A DNA stretch of 64,000 nucleotides from Brevibacterium oceani (GTDB lineage: Bacteria > Actinomycetota > Actinomycetes > Actinomycetales > Brevibacteriaceae), in NCBI RefSeq assembly GCF_013623835.1, contig NZ_JABKDE010000001.1, forward strand, positions 310,001 to 374,000. Direction: 5' to 3'. This document shows positions 51,098 to 59,292 of this stretch, in pieces. Within the stretch, counting starts at the first letter, position 1. Each line of letters opens with the position of its first letter. A program made the translations under genes and the position numbers. A model generated the notes under the pieces. It searched no databases and was not told where the DNA came from. It saw nothing but the letters and a program-made list of their open reading frames with translations.

Positions 51098-53166
51098 CAG
51101 CTACAGCGGACATCTCCTCAGAGCCGCCGAAGAAGAAAAAGGAGAAGCCTGTTCTCCCTCCCGTCAACAAGCCGGTATTCATCGCCGCGGCCTTGGGGAC
51201 GCTTGCAATCACGGTGTGGGCCCTGATCGCTCCCACCAACGCCGAGGCGGTCCTCGGTGCCGTCGTCGGATGGACCTCCGACTGGTTCGGCTGGTTCTAC
51301 GTCCTCCTCGTCGCGGTCGTCCTCGTCTTCGTCATCTATCTGGCCGCGTCGAAATATGGAACGATCAAGCTGGGCCCCGAACATTCGAAGCCCGAATTCG
51401 GTCTCATGGCATGGGCCTCGATGCTCTTCGCCGCCGGCATCAGCACGGACCTCATGTTCTTCGCCGTCTCCGAGCCCGTCACCCAATACCTTGCACCGCC
51501 CTCCACCGAAGCCGAGACCGTCGACGCCGCCCGTGAAGCCACAGCGTGGACGCTGTTCCACTACGGCCTCAGCGGTTGGGGCCTCTACGCACTGATGGGG
51601 ATGGCCCTGGCGTACTTCGCCTACCGGATGAACATGCCCCTGGCGATCCGTTCGGCACTGGCGCCGATCTTCGGCAAGCGCGTCAAGGGCGGGTTGGGAG
51701 ACACTGTCGACTTCGCCGCGCTCCTCGGCACCGTCTTCGGCGTTGCCACCTCGTTGGGCATCGGCGTCGTCATGGTCAACACCGGACTCAGCACCGTCCT
51801 CGGTCTGCCGATCTCGACGGGCGCGCAGATCGGCATCGTCGTCGTCGGTGTGGCCGTGGCCACCCTCTCGGCAGTCTCCGGCGTCGACAAAGGCATCAAG
51901 TTCCTGTCACTGCTCAATGTGTTCCTCGCTGTCGCCCTGAGCCTCTGGGTTCTCATCGCGGGCAACACGCAGTTCCTGCTCAACGCCTTCGTACTCAACA
52001 TCGTCGATGTCGTCCGACTGTTCCCGAACATGGTCGGCCAGACCTTCGCCTTCGAGGACACCGGAACATGGATGACGGATTGGACCCTGTTCTTCTGGGC
52101 CTGGTGGATCGCCTTCGCCTCGTTCGTCGGCCTGTTCCTCGCCCGCATCTCCCGCGGCCGCACGATCCGGCAGTTCGTCCTGGGCACCCTGACGATCCCG
52201 TTCCTCTACATCATCATGTGGATCTCGATCTACGGAAACTCAGCGCTCGACCTCATCCGCAGCGGAGACAAAGACTTCGGCGAGCGGACCATGCTCAACC
52301 CGGAGGGCGGCTTCTACGAGCTGCTGTCGAACTATCCCGGGTTCTTCGTCATCGCCGCACTGGCCACGGTGACAGCGCTGCTCTTCTACGTCACGACTGC
52401 TGACTCCGCGGCTCTGGTCATGGCCAACCTGTCTTCGCGTCTGCCGACCCCGCAGGATGACGGTCGTCCGAGTCTGCGGATCTTCTGGGCCGTTGCCACC
52501 GGAGCTCTGACGATCGCCATGCTCATCGTCGGCGGTGTCGGTGCGCTGCAGAACGCCACTGTCATCATGGGGCTGCCGTTCGCCTTCGTCGTCATTCTCG
52601 TGATGATCGGCTTGTACAAGGCTCTGCGGGTCGAGGCGCATCGAGTAGAAAGCGTTGACACGAGCCTGCCTGCCTCCCTGGCCCGCCGCTCCCGCGGTCC
52701 CGGCAACGAGACCTGGCAGCGGCAGCTCGGCCGGGTGCTGTCCTTCCCGAACAAATCCCGTGCGAAGGCCTTCGCCGACGATGTCCTCATCCCCACCCTC
52801 ACCGAGGTGGCCGAAGAGATGGAAGGCAGAGGCATCGGGTCCCGCTGTGGTCGGGTGGACAACGAAGGTGTGTTCGTCGAGGACGGCGAACTCATCGAGT
52901 TCGAGGTCGACGGGGAAGGCGAGTTCCCGTTCCGGTACCAGGTGTGGCCGCACAAGGTCAGCGTGCCCTCGTTCGGCGGCATCGTCCCGCGCGGCACCGG
53001 TCAGGACTACTACCGGATGGAGGTCTACCTCGACGGCGGCACCGGTCAGGGCTACGACATCATGGGCTACTCGAAAGAGCAGATCATCGACGACGTGCTC
53101 GATAAGTACGAACGTCACGTCGAGTTCCTGCAGCTGCAGGAGAACATCGCCCACGGCGAGGACTGA
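51094..53166 (+). CDS. betT: BCCT-family choline/betaine transporter (BetT type)
   Basis: This 690-residue carrier starts at ATG 51094, with GAAGGAG seven bases upstream. Twelve membrane helices span about residues 28-510, and the BCCT signature DWTLFFWAWWIAFASF is present with the aromatic residues of the substrate box. LKIFWAV-type motif RIFWAVATGALTIAML follows. The long cytoplasmic C-terminal region (about 180 residues) is a feature of BetT-like choline/proton symporters. It probably imports choline or a betaine for osmoprotection. Tag lies directly after the stop. Its 5' region holds a possible coupled leader ORF. Confidence 0.93.
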   Translation: MTATADISSEPPKKKKEKPVLPPVNKPVFIAAALGTLAITVWALIAPTNAEAVLGAVVGWTSDWFGWFYVLLVAVVLVFVIYLAASKYGTIKLGPEHSKPEFGLMAWASMLFAAGISTDLMFFAVSEPVTQYLAPPSTEAETVDAAREATAWTLFHYGLSGWGLYALMGMALAYFAYRMNMPLAIRSALAPIFGKRVKGGLGDTVDFAALLGTVFGVATSLGIGVVMVNTGLSTVLGLPISTGAQIGIVVVGVAVATLSAVSGVDKGIKFLSLLNVFLAVALSLWVLIAGNTQFLLNAFVLNIVDVVRLFPNMVGQTFAFEDTGTWMTDWTLFFWAWWIAFASFVGLFLARISRGRTIRQFVLGTLTIPFLYIIMWISIYGNSALDLIRSGDKDFGERTMLNPEGGFYELLSNYPGFFVIAALATVTALLFYVTTADSAALVMANLSSRLPTPQDDGRPSLRIFWAVATGALTIAMLIVGGVGALQNATVIMGLPFAFVVILVMIGLYKALRVEAHRVESVDTSLPASLARRSRGPGNETWQRQLGRVLSFPNKSRAKAFADDVLIPTLTEVAEEMEGRGIGSRCGRVDNEGVFVEDGELIEFEVDGEGEFPFRYQVWPHKVSVPSFGGIVPRGTGQDYYRMEVYLDGGTGQGYDIMGYSKEQIIDDVLDKYERHVEFLQLQENIAHGED

Positions 53167-53787
53167 ATGGACGAAGAATCGGATTCGCTCGGGGGCGGCG
53201 GGGCGGTCGTCGGAGACGATGGGCTGTCCCGCACGCCCTGGGCCTACGGTGACCCGGCACTCCTGAGCTACTACGACACAGAATGGGGCCTGCCCATCCA
53301 CGATGAGGCGGGATTGTTCGAACGCATGAGCCTCGAAGGGTTCCAGGCCGGACTGTCGTGGCTGACGATTCTGAAGAAACGGGATCGCTTCCGGGAGGTG
53401 TTCGCCGGCTTCGACCCTGAGGCCGTTGCCCGGTTCGGCGAGCCCGAGATCGAGGAACTGCTCGGCGACGCCGGAATCATCCGTCACCGCGGCAAGATCG
53501 AGGCCTGCATCAACAATGCCGCGCGTGTGATCGAGCTGCGCGAGGACGGTGGGCTCGACGAGTTCCTCTGGTCCTTCCAGCCGACCGAGACGCCTCGGCC
53601 ACGAACCCCGGCCGAGATTCCGACGACGGGTCCCGAATCCGTGGCGCTGTCGAAAGCACTGAAGAAGCGAGGGTTCCGCTTCGTCGGTCCCACCACGATG
53701 TACGCACTCATGGAGGCGATAGGAATGGTCGATACCCACTTGCTCGACTCCCATCGCCGAGGTGCCTCCGGAGTGTGGTCGGCATGA
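53167..53787 (+). CDS. tag: DNA-3-methyladenine glycosylase I
   Basis: This 206-residue repair enzyme starts at the base after the betT stop. It matches Tag: LSYYDTEWGLPIHDEAGLFE, SLEGFQAGLSWLTILKKRDR (catalytic Glu in SLEGFQ), GDAGIIRHRGKIEACINNAA and SKALKKRGFRFVGPTTMYAL. The zinc-binding residues of E. coli Tag are changed: Cys4 is Thr23 and His17 is Tyr36 here, and the second Cys is also not seen, although a His remains near the C-terminus. Enzymes without this zinc site are known in the family, so activity is still likely. It overlaps the Nudix gene (ATGA), forming an operon betT-tag-nudix. Confidence 0.9.
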   Translation: MDEESDSLGGGGAVVGDDGLSRTPWAYGDPALLSYYDTEWGLPIHDEAGLFERMSLEGFQAGLSWLTILKKRDRFREVFAGFDPEAVARFGEPEIEELLGDAGIIRHRGKIEACINNAARVIELREDGGLDEFLWSFQPTETPRPRTPAEIPTTGPESVALSKALKKRGFRFVGPTTMYALMEAIGMVDTHLLDSHRRGASGVWSA

Positions 53788-54227
53788 ACGACATCCGCGT
53801 CTCCGCTCTGGTTCTCCTCCACCCGCACCGGGGCGATCTGCTTATGGTCCGCAAGGCGGGCACCACCTCGTTCATGCTCCCCGGCGGCAAACCCGAAGCG
53901 TGGGAGACCGCTGAGGAGACGATCATCAGAGAGATCGCCGAAGAGCTGGGGCTCGGGCTCAGTGCGGACCGGCTGCATGCCTTGGGTACGTTCACGGCCG
54001 AGGCGGCCAACGAAGCCGACCACAGAGTCATCGGCGATGTGTTCTGCTACGACGGTCTGCCCGATGAACTCGACATCGAGGACATCGCACATCTCGCCGA
54101 GATCGCCGAGGCCGGATGGTTCCCCATCGACCCGCTCCCGGCAGATACCGTCGAGCGTCAGTTCGCGCCTCTGACCCGCAACGAGGTGATCCCCGCACTG
54201 CAGGCGACCGGGCGGCTCGCCGGGTGA
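53784..54227 (+). CDS. Nudix hydrolase
   Basis: This 147-residue protein starts at ATG 53784, overlapping the tag stop. The Nudix box is complete: GGKPEAWETAEETI then IREIAEELGL, giving Gx5Ex7REUxEExGU. It is preceded by VRKAGTTSFMLPGGK. The substrate could be an oxidised nucleotide (MutT-like) or a nucleotide sugar. Location directly after tag favours a damage-related role, by inference. The last residues RNEVIPALQATGRLAG follow a WFPIDPLP motif common in this family. Confidence 0.9.
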   Translation: MNDIRVSALVLLHPHRGDLLMVRKAGTTSFMLPGGKPEAWETAEETIIREIAEELGLGLSADRLHALGTFTAEAANEADHRVIGDVFCYDGLPDELDIEDIAHLAEIAEAGWFPIDPLPADTVERQFAPLTRNEVIPALQATGRLAG

Positions 54228-54246
54228 GGGCGCGTCCTGTGAGACT

Positions 54247-54287
54247 GAGGACTGGAAGCGCTGCTGTCGTTACGGGCGTCAGTCCTC
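54247..54287. terminator. 8-bp hairpin at the nudix/HhH convergent end
   Basis: GAGGACTG (54247-54254) pairs with CAGTCCTC (54280-54287), overlapping the stop of the minus-strand gene. Loop of 25 bases. Confidence 0.5.
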
Positions 54288-54830
54288 TGACTGTCGCGAA
54301 TAGGCGATGAGAGCTCGGTAGAGGTCGATCGGGGCGCAGTTCGCGCCCTTGGCCAGGGACTTCATGAGCTTGCGGTAGGTCTGATAGTCCATGCTCGTCG
54401 GGTTGTCCGTGGGTACGAGGTCGTAGTCGTACAGCACGGACAGGGACCGGGTGTCCATGATGGAGAACTTCTTCGGATTGAACACGGTCAGCAATGTGCT
54501 GGCCAGCGGAACACCCACCCCGGGCAGGATCTGCAGCAGCGGCAGCCGCAGGTGGTTGGGAGTGCCGTCGTCGAGAGCGACGCCGGTGACGAAGTCGATA
54601 TCCCCGGAATCGATGGACTCCAGCCGCGGCAGAACGCCGACTGCCTTCCACTCGGCGACCTTGAGGAAGTGTTTGCGCTTGTAGGACTCCCGAGTCACCA
54701 CCTTCGGTCCGATCGAGCTGAAGAGGTCCGATTCGACATCGGTGAGGACGTAGAGGGGTTCGTACTTGAGGACGAACGCCGTGTCGACGGTGCCGCTGGG
54801 AGCAGTGCGGTTCAGCTTCGCAGAGTTCAT
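54279..54830 (-). CDS. HhH-GPD-like protein of unknown function
   Basis: This 183-residue protein starts at ATG 54830. Residues 100-135 carry a pattern like the helix-hairpin-helix-GPD motif of DNA glycosylases: LPGVGVPLASTLLTVFNPKK then FSIMDTRSLSVLYDYD, with an Asp at the place of the catalytic residue. The lysine of bifunctional enzymes is not seen. It is not one of the standard MutY/Nth/AlkA proteins. It is convergent with tag-nudix, which encode repair-type enzymes, giving modest support to a role in DNA repair or nucleic-acid damage. Confidence 0.7.
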   Translation of the reverse strand: MNSAKLNRTAPSGTVDTAFVLKYEPLYVLTDVESDLFSSIGPKVVTRESYKRKHFLKVAEWKAVGVLPRLESIDSGDIDFVTGVALDDGTPNHLRLPLLQILPGVGVPLASTLLTVFNPKKFSIMDTRSLSVLYDYDLVPTDNPTSMDYQTYRKLMKSLAKGANCAPIDLYRALIAYSRQSED

Positions 54831-54929
54831 GAGCCGATGGTAGGCGGTGAGTCTGACCTGCAGGTGAACACTGCCTTGCTCGCAGGCGTGGAACCGATGG
54901 GCGCGTCAGCCGGGTCGGTTGCGATGTCG

Positions 54930-54935
54930 TAACCT
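54930..54935 (+). promoter_or_regulatory. -10 hexamer TAACCT of the MFS gene (leaderless)
   Basis: TAACCT is followed by six bases and ATG 54942, which supports a leaderless mRNA. Confidence 0.5.
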
Positions 54936-54941
54936 CGGATC

Positions 54942-56171
54942 ATGAGCACCGAACCACACGACCGACGGACCTACACGCCTGCGTTGTTGGGGCTGGTCTG
55001 GACGGGGATGTTCGGGTACTCCGCTTTCTTCTTCAGCTATTCCACGATGGTCTCCATCGCCGCGGCGGACGGGCTCTCGACCGTCACCGGAGGATCCGTG
55101 CTCACGACGATGATGATCGGGGTCATCGCCGCCCAGCCGTTCGCGCCCTGGGTGGGTCGTGCCTTCGGCTTCAAGGGAGCGCTGCTCTTCGCCGTCGTCC
55201 TGCAGCTGCTCGGCCAGCTCCTCGGACTCTTCGTCACTCCCGTCCTGCTGGGGCTCGTCCTCGCGGGCCTGTCCGGAGGCCTCGGATTCGGGCTCTTCGT
55301 GGTCCTGGCCAATGCGGCAGTGCCCGGGACCACCGCGCCGGGACGTATCGGCAAAGCACTGGGATTCTTCGGCGGAATCACCTCTCTGGCATCTGCGGTC
55401 GGAGCCTCGCTGGGGCTGTGGCTGGTCGAGACGATTCCCCTCTGGACCTTCCGCATCATCGTCTGTGCGTGCCTCCTGCTCGCCGTGCCCACGGCCATCA
55501 GATTCGTACCCGGTCGGCAGCCTCGGCGGAGGAAGGACGAGGCCGGCCGGTCTGACGTCGATATCGATGTCGACATCCGCTCCGGACGGAACGAACGACA
55601 GCGGCTGCGGCGGGTCCGTCGGCGGGCCGGGGAGGCGCTCGGGCTCGTCCTCATGCTCTCGCCGTTCCTCGTCGGCATGATCGTCTTCGGTCTCATCATC
55701 GGATTCGGGCCGGGCGAGGAGGTCGCCGGTGCGGCCCTGTTCATCGCGGCCATGCAGGTGTCGGCGGTGATCGGACGGTTCGTGGCAGGAGCCGTCGCCG
55801 ACCGCTTCCCGCCCTTCGCTCTCAACGTCCTCGGTCTCGCTGTGGCCGCGATCGGCCTGGTCTGCGCCGTCGTCCTCTACGGCGGGTCCCTGTTCGCGGC
55901 GATGATCATCATCGGTCTGGGATTGGGCACGATGCAGTCGGCGAGCCTGGTGATGGCGTTTGCCTCGGTGAGCACGCCCAGCCGGGCCAGCGTCGCCTGG
56001 AACATGAACTTCGACGTCGGACTGGCCGTGGCCGGCGTGCTCGGCGGACTCGGCTTCACCTACCTCGGGTCGTCCTCGACATTCCTGCTCTGTGCGCTGC
56101 TCCTGCTGCTGGCCGGTGCGCTGTCATGGATCGCGCGGACGCTGCAGAGCCGGCGGGGCGGCGCGGGCTGA
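54942..56171 (+). CDS. MFS transporter
   Basis: This 409-residue transporter has about 12 membrane helices. MVSIAAADGLSTVTGGSVLT, GLSGGLGFGLFVVLANAAVP and ETIPLWTFRIIVCACLLLAV in the first half, and DRFPPFALNVLGLAVAAIGL in the second, resemble drug or sugar-efflux MFS proteins. A charged central loop (RRRKDEAGRSDVDIDVDIRS) joins the halves. The substrate is unknown. It is convergent with an ArsR gene 17 bases after its stop. Confidence 0.83.
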   Translation: MSTEPHDRRTYTPALLGLVWTGMFGYSAFFFSYSTMVSIAAADGLSTVTGGSVLTTMMIGVIAAQPFAPWVGRAFGFKGALLFAVVLQLLGQLLGLFVTPVLLGLVLAGLSGGLGFGLFVVLANAAVPGTTAPGRIGKALGFFGGITSLASAVGASLGLWLVETIPLWTFRIIVCACLLLAVPTAIRFVPGRQPRRRKDEAGRSDVDIDVDIRSGRNERQRLRRVRRRAGEALGLVLMLSPFLVGMIVFGLIIGFGPGEEVAGAALFIAAMQVSAVIGRFVAGAVADRFPPFALNVLGLAVAAIGLVCAVVLYGGSLFAAMIIIGLGLGTMQSASLVMAFASVSTPSRASVAWNMNFDVGLAVAGVLGGLGFTYLGSSSTFLLCALLLLLAGALSWIARTLQSRRGGAG

Positions 56172-56188
56172 AGGCTCCGAGGCATCGC

Positions 56189-56545
56189 TCAGGTCTCGTC
56201 GCCCAGTCGGGCCAGTAGGCCGACGGCTGCGCGCGTGTAGTCATCGATCCAGCGGTCGTGGATGCGTTTGATCGGCAGGGGAGCAAGGGCCAGCTGGCGG
56301 GTTCTGCCTTCCTTGCGGCCGGTGAGGAGCTCGGCGCCTTCGAGGACGCGGATGTGTTGGAGGACGGTCGTGCGATCGAGGTCCGGGAATGCCTCGCAGA
56401 CCTCGCCTGTCGAGAGAGGGCCCGTGCGGACGAGATCGAGGATGCGTCGGCGGGTGGGATTCGCCAAGGCCTTGAATACGGCATCGTCGCGCTCATCCGC
56501 ATCTGCATTCGGCATAGGCTGACCTGTTCCTTCCTGATCCGACAT
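56189..56545 (-). CDS. ArsR-family repressor
   Basis: This 118-residue regulator has an HTH: DAVFKALANPTRRRILDLVR, TGPLSTGEVCEAFPDLDRTT and VLQHIRVLEGAELLTGRKEG. There is no CxC metal site, so it belongs to the non-metal ArsR type found with SRPBCC (AHSA1) proteins. The start ATG 56545 lies inside a palindrome shared with the divergent gene, 16 bases from its ATG. TATTTT six bases upstream is a probable -10 for a leaderless mRNA. Confidence 0.9.
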   Translation of the reverse strand: MSDQEGTGQPMPNADADERDDAVFKALANPTRRRILDLVRTGPLSTGEVCEAFPDLDRTTVLQHIRVLEGAELLTGRKEGRTRQLALAPLPIKRIHDRWIDDYTRAAVGLLARLGDET

Positions 56546-56564
56546 GTGGTAAAAATATCACATG
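56543..56564. promoter_or_regulatory. operator spanning both start codons of ArsR and SRPBCC genes
   Basis: CATGTG (56543-56548) and CACATG (56559-56564) flank an A/T-rich centre. Both ATG codons (56545 reverse and 56562 forward) are part of the arms, and both -10 elements lie within it, so ArsR binding would block both promoters. Confidence 0.65.
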
Positions 56565-57050
56565 AATGATGAGAAGAACGCTGAGAGCCGAGCACTCGAG
56601 GAACTGTCCTTCACGGTGACCGGGTACGTGTCGAAGACTCCGCACGAGACCTATGAGGCTGTCGCCGATCCCGCGCAGCTCTCGCACTACTTCACCACCG
56701 GCGGTGCGCGCGGCCGGCTGGAGACCGGTGCCGAGGTCAGCTGGGACTTCGCGGACTTCCCGGGCCGCTTTCCCGTCGAGGTCGTCGAGGCCGTGCAGGA
56801 TGAGAAGATCGTCATCCGGTGGGAGGGATCCGATCAGTCGGTCGAGCCGAGCACGACGACGACCTTCGAGTTCACCCCCGTCGACGAGGGTGCGCGCACT
56901 CTCGTGACGATCACCGAGAAGTCGTGGAAGCTCACCTGCGGGGGATCCGAGGGTGCCTTCGGCAACTGCATGGGCTGGACCGGGATGCTCGCGGCCCTCA
57001 AAGTGTGGGTTGAGCACGGCATCAATCTGCGCGAGGGCTTCTACAAGTGA
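56562..57050 (+). CDS. SRPBCC/AHSA1 domain protein
   Basis: This 162-residue protein has the AHSA1-like fold: LSFTVTGYVSKTPHETYEAV, HYFTTGGARGRLETGAEVSW, and PVEVVEAVQDEKIVIRWEGS, with MGWTGMLAALKVWVEHGINL at the end. This class is often paired with ArsR regulators, as here, and binds a small hydrophobic ligand or acts as a co-chaperone-like protein. Function unknown. Start ATG 56562 lies inside the shared operator. Confidence 0.9.
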   Translation: MNDEKNAESRALEELSFTVTGYVSKTPHETYEAVADPAQLSHYFTTGGARGRLETGAEVSWDFADFPGRFPVEVVEAVQDEKIVIRWEGSDQSVEPSTTTTFEFTPVDEGARTLVTITEKSWKLTCGGSEGAFGNCMGWTGMLAALKVWVEHGINLREGFYK

Positions 57051-57053
57051 GCT

Positions 57054-57097
57054 GATTCGCCTTCATGCCGAATCACTGAACGCGATGAGGGCGAATC
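57054..57097. terminator. 13-bp hairpin between convergent SRPBCC and phosphatase genes
   Basis: GATTCGCCTTCAT (57054-57066) pairs with ATGAGGGCGAATC (57085-57097), one T/G wobble, around an 18-base loop. Confidence 0.65.
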
Positions 57098-57138
57098 TGC
57101 GACCTTGAGCCCAAGGGTCATCGCCGAGTTCTTCGAAC

Positions 57139-57789
57139 TTATGCCCTGTTCGGAGTGAGTAGGCGAAGCTCGGCGTTGAGGAGGTGAGGGAGCGAACGAT
57201 GCTGTGACGGATCGAGGCCCCTCAGCCAAGCTTCGGCGATCTGCAATACGTCCCCATGTGCCACGAGGACAATTTCAGATGCATCACCTTCGGGGTCGTC
57301 GATCAGTGACTCAACGAGCGCGCGAATCCGCGCGGCAACGTGTTGCGGAGTCTCCACCCCGTCAGGCCAACCTCCGTTTTTGAAATCTGCTGTCCACACC
57401 TCGTCATATCGAGCTGCCGGGCCGTCTTCCAGGGAGCCGAAATCTCTCTCGCGCAGACGCGAGTCGATACGTGGAAGATGGGCTCCCCAAGCCTCAGCTG
57501 CTATCTGAGCAGTTTCGTAGGCGCGCGCAAAATCACTGGTGATCAGAAGCGTGTCAGAGGGTAAATGATTGACACGGGAGGTCTCTTCTACTTGTTGCCT
57601 GCCTAGATCCGTCAGTGACGCCCAGTCGAAAGCGCGAGGGCCCGGGCGGCTGACAACGATCTGCTCGACGTTTGCTCGACTTTCTCCGTGGCGGAGTCCC
57701 CACAGTCGTGTGTGGTGGTTGTTGAGGATGTCGGTCACAGCAGCCTGCGGTCCTTTCGTGACTGATACGTGAACATTCTGCGGCCACAT
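57139..57789 (-). CDS. histidine phosphatase family protein
   Basis: This 216-residue phosphatase of the phosphoglycerate-mutase superfamily has the catalytic motif LWGLRHGESRANVE (RHG), SDFARAYETAQIAAEAWGAH, RLRERDFGSLEDG and VLVAHGDVLQIAEAW with the second His. Thus the active site is intact. Start at ATG 57789, with GGGGG just upstream. Substrate unknown; small phosphorylated metabolites are usual. The codons are a little less GC-rich than in the neighbours, which may reflect later acquisition. It is divergent from the LacI-controlled transporter gene. Confidence 0.88.
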   Translation of the reverse strand: MWPQNVHVSVTKGPQAAVTDILNNHHTRLWGLRHGESRANVEQIVVSRPGPRAFDWASLTDLGRQQVEETSRVNHLPSDTLLITSDFARAYETAQIAAEAWGAHLPRIDSRLRERDFGSLEDGPAARYDEVWTADFKNGGWPDGVETPQHVAARIRALVESLIDDPEGDASEIVLVAHGDVLQIAEAWLRGLDPSQHRSLPHLLNAELRLLTPNRA

Positions 57790-57869
57790 ATGACCCCCAA
57801 ATGAAGGTCAGGAGTCGATTGGGTCTGAGACACCGATTCTATTGTGTGGCGCGCAACAGCCAGTGTAGC

Positions 57870-57887
57870 GTTTAAATCGATTTAAAC
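57870..57887. promoter_or_regulatory. LacI-type operator GTTTAAATCGATTTAAAC
   Basis: This is a perfect 18-bp palindrome with a central CG, as in LacI/GalR operators. It lies 67 bases before the MFS start at 57955. The LacI-family gene at 61140 is the probable binder. Confidence 0.7.
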
Positions 57888-57954
57888 CCCGAGATTCCAA
57901 GACTTCTGACGAACACCTATTTGGCGGTCTTCCACCACCGAGAGAGGGCGGATC

Positions 57955-59292
57955 ATGAACTTCGACGGCTTCGAGAGTCCGCAGACGAAACGGTTTCAAC
58001 GGAAGGTGACCGTCTTGTCTGCAGGCGGCACTTTCCTTGACGGATTCGACCTGACGGTCATTGCTGTGGCCCTGCCGATGATTGCAAACGAATGGGATGT
58101 CAGTGCGGGCGAGAAGTCCCTCATCACCAGTTCGGCGATCATCGGCTCTTTCATCGGTGCTGCCGTACTCGGCAATCTCACTGATCGTTTCGGCCGCAAG
58201 GCGATGTACGTCATCGACTTGCTCGCCTTCGTAGTGTTTGCGGCGCTGACTGCATTCTCCCAAGATGTCTGGCAGCTCATCATCTTCCGATTCCTGCTCG
58301 GCATCGGAATCGGTGCCGACTATCCCATATCTGCGACCATAGTGTCCGAATTCGCCTCCAAGAAGGGACGCGGGAAACTCTCCACGTCGCTCGGTGCAAT
58401 GTGGTTCGTCGGAGCCGTCGCCGCATATCTGGTCGGCTTGGCTGTGCTGCCACTGGGGGACAACGCTTGGCGCGCCCTCTTGCTGGTGGGGGCGTTCTTC
58501 GCGCTCATCGTCTTCATCTTCCGCGTGCAGCTACCCGAGTCGCCTCGCTGGCTCCTTGCTCACGGCCGAACTGAGGACGCGAAGAATGTCGTCGAAAAGG
58601 TCACCGGCGTACGACCGACCGAGGCTGAGCTCACCGAAAGCGACCAGCCTAAGCCGGGTGAATCGTCCAAGCTCTTCGTCGGTGTGCAGCGCCGGCGGAC
58701 CCTGTTCGTCTGCGGATTCTGGTTCTGCTACGCCACCGCTTATTACGGCATCTCGATGTACACGCCGACGATTTTGGAACCGTTCACCAACGGTTCCCAC
58801 GTCAGCGTGATCATCGGATCCGGAGTGGTTGCACTTCTCGGACTCGCCGGTTCCATCATCGGTATGAACCTCGTCGACAACTGGGGTCGGCGTCCTCTCA
58901 TCATCACCTCTTTCGCCGGTCTCACTGTGGCGCTCATCGTGTTGGCCTCTGTCATCGGACCGAGTTTCGGGTTCCTCGTCGTCCTCTTCAGCATCGCTGT
59001 ACTCTTCGCCAACTCCGGCGGAGGCATCCTCAACTTCGTCTACCCCACTGAACTGTTCCCCACGTCACTGCGAGCAACAGGCTCCGGACTGGCGACCTCG
59101 GTGAGCCGCATCGGATCGATCCTGGGCGTGCTGGCCTTCCCCAACCTCGTGGCCGCGTGGGGGAACAACGCGGCACTCTGGGTGTTTGCCGCTGTCGGCG
59201 CCGCGGGCTTGCTGATCTGCCTGTTCATGGCACCGGAGACGAAGAACCGCAGCCTGGAGGAGATCAACTTCGAGGAGCCTGCCAATGCCTGA
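57955..59292 (+). CDS. MFS sugar-porter/AAHS-type transporter
   Basis: This 445-residue transporter has 12 helices and classical MFS motifs: LTDRFGRKAMYV, GADYPISATIVSEFASKKGR, ESPRWLLAHGR and NWGRRPLIITSFA, and YPTELFPTSLRATGSGLATS near the end. PESPRWL is a sugar-porter-like motif; aromatic acid carriers share similar ones. It is the first gene of an operon with the metallophosphatase (8-base overlap), controlled by the LacI-type operator upstream. The substrate may be a phosphorylated or sugar-like compound, by inference. Start ATG 57955, with GAGAGAGG upstream. Confidence 0.88.
   Translation: MNFDGFESPQTKRFQRKVTVLSAGGTFLDGFDLTVIAVALPMIANEWDVSAGEKSLITSSAIIGSFIGAAVLGNLTDRFGRKAMYVIDLLAFVVFAALTAFSQDVWQLIIFRFLLGIGIGADYPISATIVSEFASKKGRGKLSTSLGAMWFVGAVAAYLVGLAVLPLGDNAWRALLLVGAFFALIVFIFRVQLPESPRWLLAHGRTEDAKNVVEKVTGVRPTEAELTESDQPKPGESSKLFVGVQRRRTLFVCGFWFCYATAYYGISMYTPTILEPFTNGSHVSVIIGSGVVALLGLAGSIIGMNLVDNWGRRPLIITSFAGLTVALIVLASVIGPSFGFLVVLFSIAVLFANSGGGILNFVYPTELFPTSLRATGSGLATSVSRIGSILGVLAFPNLVAAWGNNAALWVFAAVGAAGLLICLFMAPETKNRSLEEINFEEPANA

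Noticed and set aside
57139..57789. Horizontal transfer of the histidine phosphatase gene
   Set aside because: Only slightly less GC-rich codons and no mobile-element signs; evidence too weak.
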